Shown here one piece after another: positions 28,801-42,900 of a DNA stretch of 64,000 nucleotides. The position numbers and the translations under genes are program-made. The stretch comes from Salvelinus alpinus (lineage: Eukaryota; Chordata; Actinopteri; Salmoniformes; Salmonidae). The stretch spans positions 558,001-622,000 of the forward strand of contig NC_092110.1 of the NCBI RefSeq assembly GCF_045679555.1, given 5' to 3'. The notes below the pieces were generated by a model. That model had not been told where the DNA came from. It ran no database searches and saw nothing but the letters and a program-made list of their open reading frames with translations. Each line of letters begins with the position of its first letter. Within the stretch, counting starts at the first letter, position 1.

Positions 28801-30938
28801 AACGTTTATTGCACATACTTGCCATTTCTATTGCTGCACCTATTGGCATTGTTATTGATGGATTAGCTGTAGTAAAATATCACAACACCAAGTGCAGAAC
28901 AAGAAAACGAGACGCATAAGAATTCAAAAATAAACTAACCCAAAAAGTTGCCCAATAACCCTCACAAAACACCACACCAAATCAGGATGCCCATTCAGGC
29001 ACAATACATTAGCGTGATCTTCCATGCACAAAACACCCACTTACAGGATGACAGTGATACAGTGGCTAATAACAACAGAGCCTAACTCAGCTCTAAAAGA
29101 GGTTATTTTACCATGAACCTACCCTTATAGCATGTCGTGCAGACAACAATAAATCAAGGATAAATATTAAGACAAGAAAAACGAACAAGAAATTGAAGTA
29201 CAAAAAGCCTAATTCCAAGTGCCTGGCTGTCTAACTGCTTTTGTCCACTAGATGGAGTTAAGTACTAAAAAGAGAGTCATCTCAGGGATTTAAACTAGTT
29301 TTAAACCCTTCATGGGTTGATGTTTCTATGCTGCTTGAGGGAAAGGAAACCTCAGCAACCTTCTCGTTTACATCCGCCAAAGCTACTTCCTGATTCTCCT
29401 GTCCTCTGTGTACGTCTTTTCTCCTTGATTCAGAACATCTTTGACCATCTCTTACTTCCTAGTAAAATGAGAGCATATAGCATACAACGCTATAGTACCT
29501 ACCCTGGACTGAAAACACATGTAATCCTCACTCTATTTCACAATGAGACACATTGAAAATACTCCTGACCCACACTGACTAGCCCTAATTAGAGAATAGG
29601 TCACACAACATTGTGCACCTGTTAAGGAAACCTCACTCCCAAATCCAGACACAGCCCAAGCAAATTAACAGCATAACCGTTCAATGCATAGTCTGCAGGG
29701 ACAAAGATGAAAGAATTCTAAAAGATTATATATATTGGCCTGTCTATAACATTTACCTAGAGCTTCACCACAATGCTACTACACAATTTTCCTCTCGTTT
29801 CAAATCAAAGTCCCTGCCTCTGACATGGATCCATCATCACTGACGTCCTCTTCTCCTTCTAAATCACTTGGAACAGACCATCCTGTGTCTCCTCACTTTC
29901 ATTTCCCCTCCCATCTCTTCTCATTTCTCTGTTTTTCCTTCTACACACTTCCACTGCATCCCCCTTTCCTTTTACCGTTCTCATTTTCACACAGCTTGGC
30001 TGCTGGTAAGCAAAAGAAAGAAACAAAAAGCAAAAAAACAACGATAAAGTTGGTTGTAAACTATGATAGCTACTGTGGGACGTTAGTCTATTAAGCGACT
30101 AGTACGGTAGTATGCTACTATTTTCCCAAAAATTATTTAAAAAAATAAAATATAAGAGATAACATTCATAGCCAAAATTTATAAATGTTTCGGTACCATA
30201 GTAGCATCTTATGTAAACAATACATACATGTAAAAAATGTTTTTTTTTCTGTCACCTATACAGAGCATAGGGGACTTTTGAAAAACCTCCTCCCTAAAAC
30301 TCTCCCAAACAGTGAGATGAATGCCGAAGCTTCTCTCACAATGTGTCCCACTTTGTTTATTTACTTACTTGTCTTGTGTTTGTTTTTGGCTCAGTGAGAC
30401 GTCATATGGTACGACTGGTAGAAATGCTGACTGGTGCAAACTGGTGTGGGGACTGGGGGCGGAGAAGGGAAGTCTACAGTCTTATAGCATGATATACTAC
30501 AGTACCCATAATGCACCACTCCCCCTTCAACTGGGCCCAGGGTCTACCAATCGGTTGTTGGCCGATGCTGACCCCCAGCGCTGCTATATCTGCTATATCT
30601 CACCCAGCCCAGCAGAGGGCACTCCTCGGGCACTGTTGTGGGTAGTTATACTGGGTGGGAAAAGGAGTCTGCACTGCATTTCTCATCCATCACTGAAGCC
30701 CAGGTACTTATGAGTGTGCTGGGGGCATAGTCGTGTTTTGTTGTGATGGTAACATGCCAATGTGCTGCTGCGTTAGTCGTTTGTTAGCAGTTTTTGCGGA
30801 TTGCCTCGCCGTGGCATGATTTGCAGCCCAGCAACCACCCCGGTTGACCTCTCCCATTGGCTGTGGGGTGTGTGTGTGTGTGGGGGGGGGGTGTGTGTGT
30901 GGGAACAGATGTCCCCAGGTCTCCTTCAGGTCCTACTC
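25850..30938 (-). other. samd4a: SAMD4A 3'UTR (presumed, ~5 kb)
   Basis: This 5-kb A/T-rich block directly downstream of the SAMD4A stop is almost free of recognisable transposons, unlike everything around it. That is expected of a conserved long 3'UTR. It includes a G/T-rich run at about 30868-30900 just after the stop. Candidate - strand poly(A) signals are TTTATT at 30355 and 28805 (seen on +) and TTTAAT at 25905. The exact end is inferred from where the L2 fragment begins. Confidence 0.6.
25905..25910 (-). other. candidate distal poly(A) signal (ATTAAA) for SAMD4A
   Basis: The + strand reads TTTAAT, so the - strand reads ATTAAA, near the far edge of the repeat-poor 3'UTR block. It fits a distal poly(A) site, but nothing else proves it. 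Confidence 0.25.
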
Positions 30939-30967
30939 TCAGATGGTGGATGTGCGGTCGACTCCAT
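30939..30967 (-). CDS. samd4a: SAMD4A last coding exon and stop
   Basis: After ctag the - strand encodes DGVDRTSTI followed by TGA (complement of 30939-30941). This matches the C-terminus of vertebrate SAMD4A. It is separated from the previous exon by 7.4 kb of intron carrying a LINE with a nested Tc1. Confidence 0.94.
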
Positions 30968-33900
30968 CTAGACACACAGAAGGGAGGGACATAGGACAAA
31001 CCATCAGATAGGAATAAGAATAACAACTGGACAAATACAGACGGAATGTTTCAAAACGAAAAAAACAACTGTTGCATCTGGCTTAGCTGGACAAACAAAG
31101 AGGACCCGGGTTATGTCCTAAATGGCACCCTATTCCCTACATAGTGCACTACCTTTGACCGGAGCCCTATGGACTTTAGAAACAAGCTATATAAATCCTA
31201 TGTATTGTTATTTTGGTATTTGGTATTTTATTGCAAAAGCAGCAGCTACTCTTCCTGGGGTTCACACAAAACATGAAACATAATACAGAACATCAACAGA
31301 CAAAAACAGCTCAAGGACAGAACGACATAAAAAAATAAATTAAAGGCACACATAGCCTACATATCAATGCATACACACAAACTATCTAGGTTAAATAGGG
31401 GAGAGGCGTTGTACCGTGAGGTGTTGCTTTATCTGTTTTTTGAAAACAGGTTTGCTGTTTATTTGAGCAAAATGAGATGGAAGGAAGTTCCATGCAATAA
31501 GGGCTCTATATAATACTGTACGCTTTCTTGAATATTTTCTGGATTTGGGGACTGTGAATAGTACCCTGGTGGCATGTCTGGTGGGATAAGTGTGTGTAAG
31601 TTGACTATGCAAACTATTTGGGATTTAATGTTTCTTATAAAAAGAAGTGATGCAGTCAGTCTCTCCTCAACTCTTAGCCAAGAGAGACTGGCATGCATAG
31701 TATTTATATCAGTCCTCTGATTACAATGAAGAGCAGAACATGCTGTTCTGGGCCAGCTGCAGCTTAACTAGGTCTTTCCTTGCAGCACTGGACCACACGA
31801 CTAAAACTAGAGCCTGCAGAACTTGCTTTTTGGAGTGTGGTTTCAAAAAAGCAGAGCATCTCTTTATTACGGCCAGACCTCTCCCCATCTTTACAACCAT
31901 TGACCATGACAGTTTACAATCTAAGGTAACGCCAAGTAATTTAGTCTCCTCAACTTGTTCAACAGCCACACCATTCATTACCAGATTCAGCTGAGGTCTA
32001 GAACTTAAGGAATGATTTGTACCAAATACAATGCTCTTAGTTTTAGAGATGTTCAAGACCAGTTTATTACTGGCCACCCATTCCAAAACAGACTGCAACT
32101 CTTTGTTAAGGGTTTCAGTGGCTGCATTAGCTGTGGTTGCTGATGCGTATATGGTTGAATCATCAGCATACATGGACACAGAGGGCCTAGAGCGCGGCCC
32201 TGCGGTACACCACACTTTACAGGTTTGACATTAGAGGAGCTACCATTAAAGAAAACCCTTTGAGTTATATTAGATAGATGGCTCTAAATCCACAATATGG
32301 CAGAGATTGAAAAGCCATAACACAAGTTTTTTCAACACCAGGTTATGGTCAATAATATCAAAGGCTGCACTGAAATCTAACAGTACAGCTCCCACAATCT
32401 TCTTATTATCAATTTCTTTCAACCAATCATCAGTCATTTGTGTCAGTGCAGTACATGTCGAGTGCACTTCTCCATAAGCATGCTGAAAGTCTGTTGTTAA
32501 TTTCAAACACATTTTTGTCCAACAGTTTGCTAAGAGCTGGCAGCAAGCTTTTAGGTCTGCTGTTAGAACCAGTAAAGGCCACTTTACTATTCTTGGGTAG
32601 CAGAATTACTTTGTCTTCCCTCCAGGCCTGAGGACAAGACTTTCCTCTAGGCTCAGATTAAAGATATGACAGATAGGAGTGGCTGTAGAGTCAGCTACCA
32701 TCCTCAGTAGCTTTCCATCTAAGTTGTCAATGCCAGGAGGTTTATCATTATTGATCGATAACAATCAATTTTCCACCTCTCCCTCACGGACTTTACAAAA
32801 TTCAAACTTGCAATGCTTTTCTTTCATTATTTGTATGTTTGTTGTTGGCATTTCCTGCCTAAGTTTGCCCACTTTGCCAATGAAGTAATCATTAAAATAA
32901 TTGGCAACATCAAATGGTTTTGTAATTAATAAGCAATCTGATTCGATGAAAGATGGAGTTGAATTTGTCTTTCTGCCCATAATTCCATTTAAACTACTCA
33001 AGTTTTTTCCCATAATTCTTTATATCATTGATCTTGGCTTCATAATACAGTTTCTTCTTGTTGAGTTTAGTCACATAATTTCTCAATTTGCAGTAAGTAA
33101 GCCAGTCAGATGTACAGCCAGACTTATTAGCCACTCCTTTTGCCCCATCTCTTTCAACCATACAGTTTTTCAATTCCTCATCAATCCATGGAGCCTTAAC
33201 AGTTCTAACAGGCAGTTTCTTAACAGGTGCATGTTTATCAATACTTGGAAGAAGCAATTTCATAAATTCATTAAGTGCAGCGTCTGGATGCTCCTCATTA
33301 ATCACATCAGACCAACAAATATTTTTAACATCATCCACATAAGAGTCACTGCAAAATCTTTTGTATGATCTCTTATACACTATTTTAAGGCCCAGCTATT
33401 GGAACTTTTGCTTTCCTGGATATAGCCACTACGGATACAGCTTTAGAACAAAGTTCTACAGTATTAGTAAAAATGTGATCGATACATGTGGATGATCTTG
33501 TTCCTGTAGTGTTTGTAAACATCCTGGTGGGTTGATTAATAACCTGAACCAGATTACAGGCACTGGTTACAGTGAGAAGCTTTCTCTTGAGCGGACAGCT
33601 TGATGAAAACCAGTCAATATTCCGGTCCCCAAGAAAGCAGACCTCTCTGTTTACATTACATTCACTATCAAGCATTTCACACAAACTCAGCAAAAAAAGA
33701 AACGTCCTCGCACTGTCAACTGCATTTATTTTCAGCAAACTTAACGTGTAAATATTTGTATGAACATAACAAGATTCAACAACTGAGACATAAACTGAAC
33801 AAGTTCCACAGATATGTGACTAACAGAAATGAAATAATGTGTCCCTGAACAAAGAGGGGGTCAAAATCAAAAGTAACAGTCAGTATCTGGTGTGGCCACC

Positions 33901-36900
33901 AGCTGCATTAAGTACTGCAGTGCATCTCCTCATGGACTGCACCAGATTTTCCAGTTCTTGCTGTGAGATGTTACCCCACTCTTCCACCAAGGCACCTGCA
34001 AGTTCCCGGACATTTCTGGGGGGGAATGGCCCTCACCCTCCGATCCAACAGGTCCCAGATGTGCTCAATGGGATTGAGATCTGGGCTCTTCGCTGGCCAT
34101 GGCAGAACACTGACATTCCTGTCTTGCAGGAAATCACGCATAGAACGAGCAGTATGGCTGGTGGCATTGTCATGCTGGAGGGTCATGTCAGGATGAGCCT
34201 GCAGGAAGGGTACCACATGAGGGAGGAGGATGTCTTCCCTGTAACGCACAGTGTTGAGATTGCCAGCAATGACAACAAGCTCAGTCCGATGATGCTGTGA
34301 CACACCGCCCCAGACCATGACGGACACTCCACCTCCAAATTGATCCCGCTCCAGAGTACAGGCCTCGGTGTAACGCTCATTCCTTCGACGATAAACGCAA
34401 ATCAGACCATCACCCCTGGTGAGACAAAACCATGACTCGTCAGTGAAGAGCACTTTTTGCCAGTCCTGTCTGGTCCTGCGATGGTGGGTTTGTGCCCATA
34501 GGCGACGTAGTTGCCGGTGATGTCCGGTGAGGACCTGCCTTACAACAGGCCTACAAGCCCTCAGTCCAGCCTCTCTCAGCCTATTGCAGACAGTCTGAGC
34601 ACTGATGGAGGGATTGTGCGTTCCTGGTGTAACTCAGGCAGTTGGTGTTGCCATCCTGTACTTGTCCCGCAGGTGTGATGTTCGGATGTACCGATCCTGT
34701 GCAGGTGTTGTTACACGTGGTCTGCCACTGCGAGGACGATAACCTGTCCAGTCTCCCTGTAGCGCTGTCTTAGGCATCTCACAGTACGGACATTGCAATT
34801 TATTGCCCTGGCCACATCTACAGTCCTCATGCCTCCTTGCAGCATGCCTAAGGCACGTGCACGTTCACGCAGATGAGCAGGGACCCTGGGCATCTTTCCT
34901 TTGGTGTTTTTCAGTCAGTAGAAAGGCCTCTTTAGTGTCCTAAGTTTTCATAACTGTGACCTTAATTGCGTACTAAGCTGTTAGTGTCTTAACGACCGTT
35001 CCACAGGTGCAAGTTCATTAATTGTTTATGGTTCATTGAACAAGCATGGGAAACAGAGTTTAACCCTTTACAATGAAGATCTGTGAAGTTATTTAGATTT
35101 TTACGAATTATCTTTGAAAGACAGGGTCCAGAAAAAGGGATGTTTCTTTTTTTGCTGAGTTTATTATTTAGATACTGACTGTTATCACTTGGTGGCCTAT
35201 AGCAACACCCCAAAAGAAAAGGCTTTAGATATGCCAAGTGAACCTGCAACCACAACACTTCAATAACACTTGACATAAGATCTTCTCTAAGTATGACGGG
35301 GATATGGCTCTGAATATATACAGCAACACCTCCCCCATAAGAATTGATGTCTCTTCTATAGATGTTATATCCTTGTATTGCACTGCTGTATCATCAAATG
35401 AATTATCTACGTGAGTCTCAGAAAAGGCGAATATATGTTATCTGATGTTAGCAAGTCATTGATTTCATGAACCTTATTTCTAAGGCTACATATATTATTA
35501 TGGGCTATTTTCAGCCCTTTCCTGGGTAGCTTAGCGATAGACATAATACTGAAGAGCAAACAAAACAAAAAAAATCTACATTCAGCAGTCCATTAATCAA
35601 TTGGTGTGTGTCCTGCGGGGTTGAAGCTACGAACTCATAGGCTTGGCTCTCTCATCCCCTCCAGGCTTCTGGGAGGGAGGGTGGACAATGAGCCTGTCCT
35701 ATGGACCAGGGTGCATTACATACAAGGTGTTTCATAGAACAATTTACTATTATTGGAGTTCCTGTGTGTGGTCGAGGGTCTCATGACATTCCAAATGGCA
35801 CCCTATTCCCTATATAGTGCAATACCTTTGACCAGAGCTCTATCGGCACTGTTCAAAAGTAGTGGACTATAAATGTAATAGGGTTCCATAAGAGTCTTAT
35901 GAAGGCCCATGTTAAAAATGCACCAACCTCTAACCCTTACCCCCTGGGGCACTTTCGGAGATCTGGAAAAAGGACTGAAGTAGGCAATTAGCAATATGCG
36001 AATAATGCCACCTTTCCCTGTCATAGGCTTGATGAAATGTTCACCATAATGGATATCCAATCCTTTCAGATCTACAGAACTACCTAACAGGGTAACGTCT
36101 GGAAGCATGTCAATATTAGGGAAATGACTTGGCAGCTTTCTGTCAAATTGGTTAAAAGAAAAGAGAGTTTGGTCATTTTTAGAGCTGACAGATTTCTATT
36201 GGACAGTATTCGATTTGTAAATAAGGGCACGGGGGTATTCCATTCACAATCAGTACTTTCGTTCTAATTTATATTCTGTGGATTCAGTATGTTATAGAGA
36301 GAGAGAAAGGAGGGGCAGAGGGGTACAGTAGAGAGGAAGGGTCCAGTCTGGGACTGGCACTCCTCAGCTAACCACCTCTGCTCTGGGCCTGTGTGTGTGT
36401 GTGTTTGTCCAACTACACAAAGTGGCGCTTGTCCACCCTAGCTCTGCGCCGAGCACTGAGGGCCACTGTCTCTGCCTCTGTGCTGGCGAGGCCGGGGAGA
36501 GAGAAAACAGCCACTTTATTTAAAACTAAACTCCACTTCGCATGGGAATGGTTACTGCGATTATCCATCTCCCTTCCTCTCCCTGTCCACTCCACCCTTC
36601 TATCCTCACACTACGCGTGGATTAATTGTGGAGTCACACCCTGGCTACAGCCAAACATGGGCTCAAATACTATTTGAAATATTTCAAATAATTTGAGCAA
36701 TTGCTTTAGCCTTCCTGGAGGGCCTGTTCTATTGCAGGTTCAATCAAGCACAGCTAAAGCATTTGAAATGATTTCGAATAGTATATGAACCCAGGTCTGG
36801 CGACAGGCAAGCCATCATCTTTGGGGAGTTGAGACTCTGGATGTATTCACTGTATGTTGATGGCTTCATTAGTATTACGGTCACATTCTGACAAGACATA

Positions 36901-39900
36901 TGAATGTTCCCGATGACTTGGCAAATGACTCACCCGTAACTTATTTTTTCCTTTAAAACCTCTACAGAATCAGTGGGTCCCCCGCGCGACGGTTGAGCTA
37001 ACGTAGGCTAATGCGATTAGCATGAGGTTGTAAGTAACAAGAACATTTCCCAGGACATAGACATATCTGATATTTGCAGAAACTTAAATTCTTGTTAATC
37101 TAACTGCACTGTCCAATTTACAGTAGTTATTACAGTGAAAGAACAGCATGACGTTGTTTGAGGAGAGTGCACAGTTATGAACGTGAAAAGTTATTAATAA
37201 ACCAATTAGGCACATTTGGGCAGTCTTGATACAACATTTTTAACAGAAATGCAATGGTTCATTGGTTCAGTCTAAAACTTTGCATACACTGCTGCCATCT
37301 AGTGGCCAAAATATAAATTGCCCCTAGATTCCTAAGTCATATATTGGCCTTTCTCTTGCATTTCAAAGATGGTAAAAAAAAAATTTTTAAACACATTTTC
37401 TTTCTTTGTATTATCTTTTACCAGATCTAATGTGTTATATTATCCTACATTAATTTAACATTTCCACAAACTTCAAAGTGTTCCCTTTCAAATGGTATCA
37501 AGAATATGCATATCCTTGCTTAAGGGCCTAAGCTACAGGCAGTTCGATTTGGGTATGTCATTTTAGGCAAAAATTGAAAAGAGGTTTAACAGTTTCTGGG
37601 TAGAGGGAATTCCAAATGTTGACACTCCTTTTGTCTGTTTGTTTGTGCGTGTATAGAGAGAATTCCAAAGTTGACACACCTTTTGTCTGTTTATTTGCGC
37701 ATGTATACACTGATTATACAAAACATAAAGAACACCTGCTCTTTCTATGACATAGGCTGACCAGGTGAATCCAGGTGAAAGGTATGATCCCTTATTGATG
37801 TCACTTGTTAAATCCACTTCAAATCAGTGCAGATGAAGGGAAGCAGACAGGTCAAATAAGGAGTTTTAAGCCTTGAGATTCAGAGGGTGAATAGGCAAGA
37901 CAAAAGATTTAAGTGCCTTTGCACAAGGTATGGTAGGTAGTAGGTGCCAGGCGTGTTTGTAACAAGAACTGCATCGCTGCTGGATTTTTCATGCTCAACA
38001 GTTTACCGTATGTATCAAGAATTGTCCACCACCTAAAGGACATCCAGCCAACTTGACAACTGTGGGAAGCATTGGCCTCATAATGAACCGCATCCCTGTG
38101 GAATGCTTTTGACACCTTGTAGAGTCCATCCCCCGACCAATTACGGCTGTTCTGAGGGCAAAGGGTGTGTGTGTGAGAGAGAGAGAGCGAGCGTGCGTAC
38201 AAGTTTCTTTCTCTGTGCGTGTGCGCACGTGTGATTAAACCAAGTGGTACATTAGATACAGTACTGTGTGCATGTGTGTATTGACTAAGAAGTCCAGTAT
38301 TAACTGGTGTGTGTGAATTCGTATCTGTGTGTTCGTGGATGGTTGTGGTGCTCCTACCTCCCAGGGCATGCTCTGTCATACTCAAACACAGAGACTCCAG
38401 CCGGTTGTTGATGTCTGGTTCCGTCACTGGCACTTGGAGATCTGGAGAACACCACCACAATGTTACAACAACAATGTACACACAATCAACTACCTGGAGA
38501 ACTCTGCAACATTACATCAACGTACACACAACCAACTACCTGGAGAACTCTGCAACATTACATCAACATACACACAACCAACTACCTGGAGAACTCTGCA
38601 ACATTACATCAACGTACACACAACCAACTACCTGGAGAACACCACCACAATGTTACAACAACATACACACAACCAACTACCCAGAGAACAACACTGCAAC
38701 ATTAAAACAACATACAGACAACTAACTACCAGGACAGCACTGCAACATAACAACGTACCCACAACCAACTACCTGGAGAACACCACCAATGTTACAACAA
38801 CGTACCCACAACCACTGTGAAAGCTCAGCTAACATAAAAAGCTAAACAAACAACTGAAAGAAAATGATAAATGTGTGTATACCAGTACATAAAAAGCCAG
38901 ATAAAGACCCCAGAATGTTCCAACATCAACACAACCACTGGGAAAATAGCTAAAAGACTTTACAATCAAAAGAATGATACATTTCTTCACAGTCCTCTAC
39001 AAACCACAAAATACGACATCAGAGTCTACTATTCCCATTGAGCACGAAAAAGAGTTGAAATGAAGTTCATCAAATTGTCTCAATCCCAATACTTTAACCT
39101 TTCCTAACATCACCACACCGAAATGGCAGCAGACAAAGGAATTAATTATCATGGGCTCCAAATCCCAGTGCATGCGGGGCGGGCGTCGTAACAATGACCT
39201 CCATTCAACCACACCGCGTGTGCCATGCTTAATCTGATTACACTACACCGCCAATTAACCAACTGTCTCCACATTACACCCCTTAAATACAATACCCAGT
39301 CACTTGGGTTACTGAAATGGGGGTGGTTTGTTGCGTGTGTGTGTGTGTGAGTGAGGTGTGTGTGTGTACTTCTCAAGTTCAAAGTCACCCGTTCCGCCAC
39401 AAGGGGGACCCATAAACTCACCCACCCCCTCAAAAAAACTTGCTAACTTGTTAGCCTAGCAGCCCCCTCAGCTCAGCTGTGAGCTCCTTAGCTAGCTGTC
39501 ACGAGGGGATATCTAGGCCATCGGCTAGCCTTAAGCTGCTCCTGCCTGCCTTAAGCGGAGTCAACGCGGCCCGGGCGGCTGTGAAAAGCCCTTGTGGGTA
39601 GAGAGAAGAGCTGAGTTATGCACTTGCCGTCACACTGGCTGGACAGACAGAACAGTCAGCCACTGGCTATTTTTAGGCCTCAAATCCTGGCACCTCCACG
39701 CACACACACTCACTCCCCTTACATTCTCCCTGTATAGTCTCCGTTTTAATCAATCATTTAATCTGTCTAGCGTCAGTTTGAGAAATAGGGGAGCGAGAGA
39801 GAGACAGAGATTGAGAGAGGGCGAGTCCAGGCCTAGCTTTCCAGGCAGCTACATACTCTGGCCCGGCTCCAACTCCAGCCACCCCCGAGTGCATGTGCAG

Positions 39901-42900
39901 TGTGTATGACTCTGCAGAGCTGTAGAAGGGAGGGAGAGAACGAAGGAGGGAAAGAGGGAAAGGCAGGGAAAGGGTGCCAGGGCTGCCCAGCCACCCAGCA
40001 CAAAGAGGCTCATTGTAACAGTCCACTGACTCTTCCCTCCTTCCCTTCCTCACATACGGCTGCATTCCCTCTTTCCCCCTGAAACTGCCCTCCCTCCTCC
40101 TTCCTCTCCATTCTAAAAAAGGGGGAATACACTTTGGTTCCCTATGAAAGACAGGCCGGAGGAGGAAATCCCCGCTGTCACATTGATGTCCAGTTTATCC
40201 CGCGGCTACAGCGTGAAAATAGAATTAAGGATCCAGCCATTACAGAGCAGAACATTGGACTTGAATGGGATCTTTACCTAAGGCTGTTGTGCTGCATTGG
40301 TATGCAGATGAGAGCAGTGTGTGTGGTGCCCTGTGGCATTACAGCATCTGTCTCCAGGCTAACAAAGAGAGGAAGGCAGTACTGAGGATGCTAGGCTGCT
40401 GAGAGCTTATAAAAGATTGAGAGATGGCAATACAAAAAGGAGAGAGGGAAAGAAAAAGAAAAAAGAGGAGGAAAAGAGAAAGAAAGGCTAAGATAAAGAA
40501 AGAGAGGAACAGAAAGATAAAGGGCTACATTGTACAGTAGAGTAATGTGTGACAAAGTGTGTGTGCGCACGTGTATGTATCGTGTAACTGAGTGTGTGCG
40601 TGATTTCTTACCAGACTGCTGATACATGACCATGGTGGGTGGCGTGGTGTGGACAGGCAGGGAACGGGTCCTCTGCACCGAGCTGTGGGTTCGGCTGGGC
40701 ATGCTATTACTGCCTCCGGGGTTGGCAAACCATAAGCCCTGTTGGACAAACTGATAGTCACACAGACAGCCACAACAGACTGATAGCCCTATGAGCACAA
40801 GACGTTTAAATGACGTTGTGCTTGGTTGAAAATACTTATTTTTTTGTTGAAAAGATGTTGAAACATCTGTTGTGTGTTGTGCTCACTAGGAGGCTATCTT
40901 TGGCTCATTAGACCATCTAAACTGGCACAATTCCAATAACGGGTGCAACAAATCTAACCACTAACAGACAATGTTGGGAAATATATTAATGTCCCTATGA
41001 CGCCAAAGTAATATACAGTTCTGCACATTGTTGGCGATACTTGAAAGACCCACCCCCCACCTTGGCCCCCTAAAAATTGCAGTTTGAGACCCCTACATTA
41101 GACAAACTACTGAGAGCACCTCACTCAATAAGTGCAATTTAATTTATATTTAAAAATGACATTTCACAATACTTCAGCATGGCTTATAGGCCAATAGTCC
41201 GACCTTTTGGTTGACAATTTCAAATCATGAGCAATGTACATTTTGGTTACACTCTGATCAAAATGGACTCGCATTAATTTCCTCAAAATTGTATGAATTA
41301 GGACTATCACATAACTAAATGCACACCCAGGGGTGGCTTTATAAAAGTGTGTAAAAACTACGGGAGGGCACACCAGATGTTGTTTCCACTCGAGCCTATA
41401 ACTACTGAGACATTATAAAGTCAACCTTTTCTTGTTCTCCCTCTCTCCTCTCCTCTATTTTTCTCTCCCCCCGTTTAACCTCAAACTACTGTCACTTTAG
41501 CCGTGCGGATTCCTCTCTGTAACCTGCCTATTATACATTCAACCTTCTCTTTCTCTCCCCCTCTACTCCCCTCCACCACTCTCTCTCTCTCTCCCCACTC
41601 CTTCTCTGTCTCGCTGTCCCCCTTTCCCGGCCCTCCCATACAGAGAGCCAGGGAAAAACAGGAAATGCCTGTGCACTGTTCTCACTGCCTCTGACTAGCT
41701 CACTTGCTCTCTCTCCTTCTCCTCCCTTTCCCCCTCTCCCCTCCGTCACCCCTCCCCCTACACCACCACCGCCCTAACAATGACTCACCCCAGTTTCTCT
41801 CTCTCCCCTTCCTCCCCTTCCTACCTCCTTTCTTTCAATACACACGTTCCACACCTTTCGATTTCGTCCCCCAAAAAATGGTCGGACGGAGAAAGTGTGC
41901 TGACTGTGGAGGAAGCGGTTTGGAGTTTCCTCCCATTGTAAGGCTGCATAAAGAAATGCAGAATGGGAGCATAGCAGACGTGTGCCAGGTTATCCCTGCT
42001 GTGGAGTGGAGAACTGTTCCAATGAGCCCTAGTGATGTAGGGTCTGTGGAATGCATGATCCGCCTACAAGTTCCAGCCACTTCACCCGACACGCCACTGA
42101 CGCTGCCTTTCTTTCCCTCCGTTGTTGCATTTTCCCCCTCATGGTTGAATTTGTTTCTATGACTGTCTTTACAACTATGTAATTCACAGAGACGGATAGG
42201 TCGGGACACATCCGAAAGAGGGTATCGTTAGGAGTTTGATTATTTCTCTGCGTGATGGGATGATTCCAGACACTTGACCAAGTAGTGGTTTTCTCCCTTT
42301 TTCCTTTCTCCCGCTGTATATAGGCATATACGCAGCACCCCTTCAGTGTGAGAATACAATAACGTTGTTGTTTCTCCATGTAGGTCCCCTTTGTATCAGT
42401 ACCCTTTGTATCACTACCCATTTTCCACTACTGTAGGGAACCAAATTGTGATTGAAGCTGATAGGGATGTCCTCCCATTAAAAGGGTAGGCTTACTCAGC
42501 AATATAACATCACCTTAAAAATCCTTTCAGATCTAAATGATTGGCCAAAATCTGGAAATGTGAGGTTAACTCATACTTTAGACACTACCCGTTAATGTTA
42601 AATCGGAGACTTGAGAAAATATTTGAGTTGAGGACGCCGATGTGGGCAGGGGCTAGATGCTAGGGGCTAAGATAAGGTTAGATCGGGGTGTCCTCATATG
42701 CCGTCCCTGCCTAAAAGGGAGACTCTGCAATATAACATCACAAAAGAAGAACTCTACATCAATTACTTCGGCTAGGGGTAGTGGCTAAGTGCCTAGGAGA
42801 AATTTACAGTCAGAAGTGTCCCTACCTGTCGTCCCTGCTTGAGACCGGTGGGGGTGCTGCTGGCGCTGCGCGGCGTGGGTCCCAGGAGGCCGGCGGTGCC

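Larger units (their letters stand above)
31205..35560 (-). mobile_element. non-LTR retrotransposon (family M), split by a Tc1
   Basis: The - strand reads in broken frames: an endonuclease part ([14 protein letters not shown] at 35215; [12 protein letters not shown] at 33620), an RT with [16 protein letters not shown] (32350) and [13 protein letters not shown] (32170), [10 protein letters not shown], and a C-terminal [17 protein letters not shown]. It finishes with a 3' end that reads ataaaataccaaataccaaa on the - strand (31208-31240). A Rex1/CR1-like assignment is tentative. The Tc1 family F copy at 33683-35164 interrupts the endonuclease. It lies in sense in a SAMD4A intron. Confidence 0.87.

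Noticed and set aside
38442..38815. CRISPR-like regular repeat
   Set aside because: Units are contiguous with no unique spacers, and the genome is vertebrate; this is a minisatellite.
38309..38820. Long + strand open frames with repeated TTWRT-like peptides
   Set aside because: They are translations of the 46-bp minisatellite overlapping a SAMD4A exon on the other strand. The three frames are all open because the repeat lacks stops.
41704..42209. Open frames of 124-152 codons
   Set aside because: Low-complexity pyrimidine-rich intron sequence with no splice or protein support.
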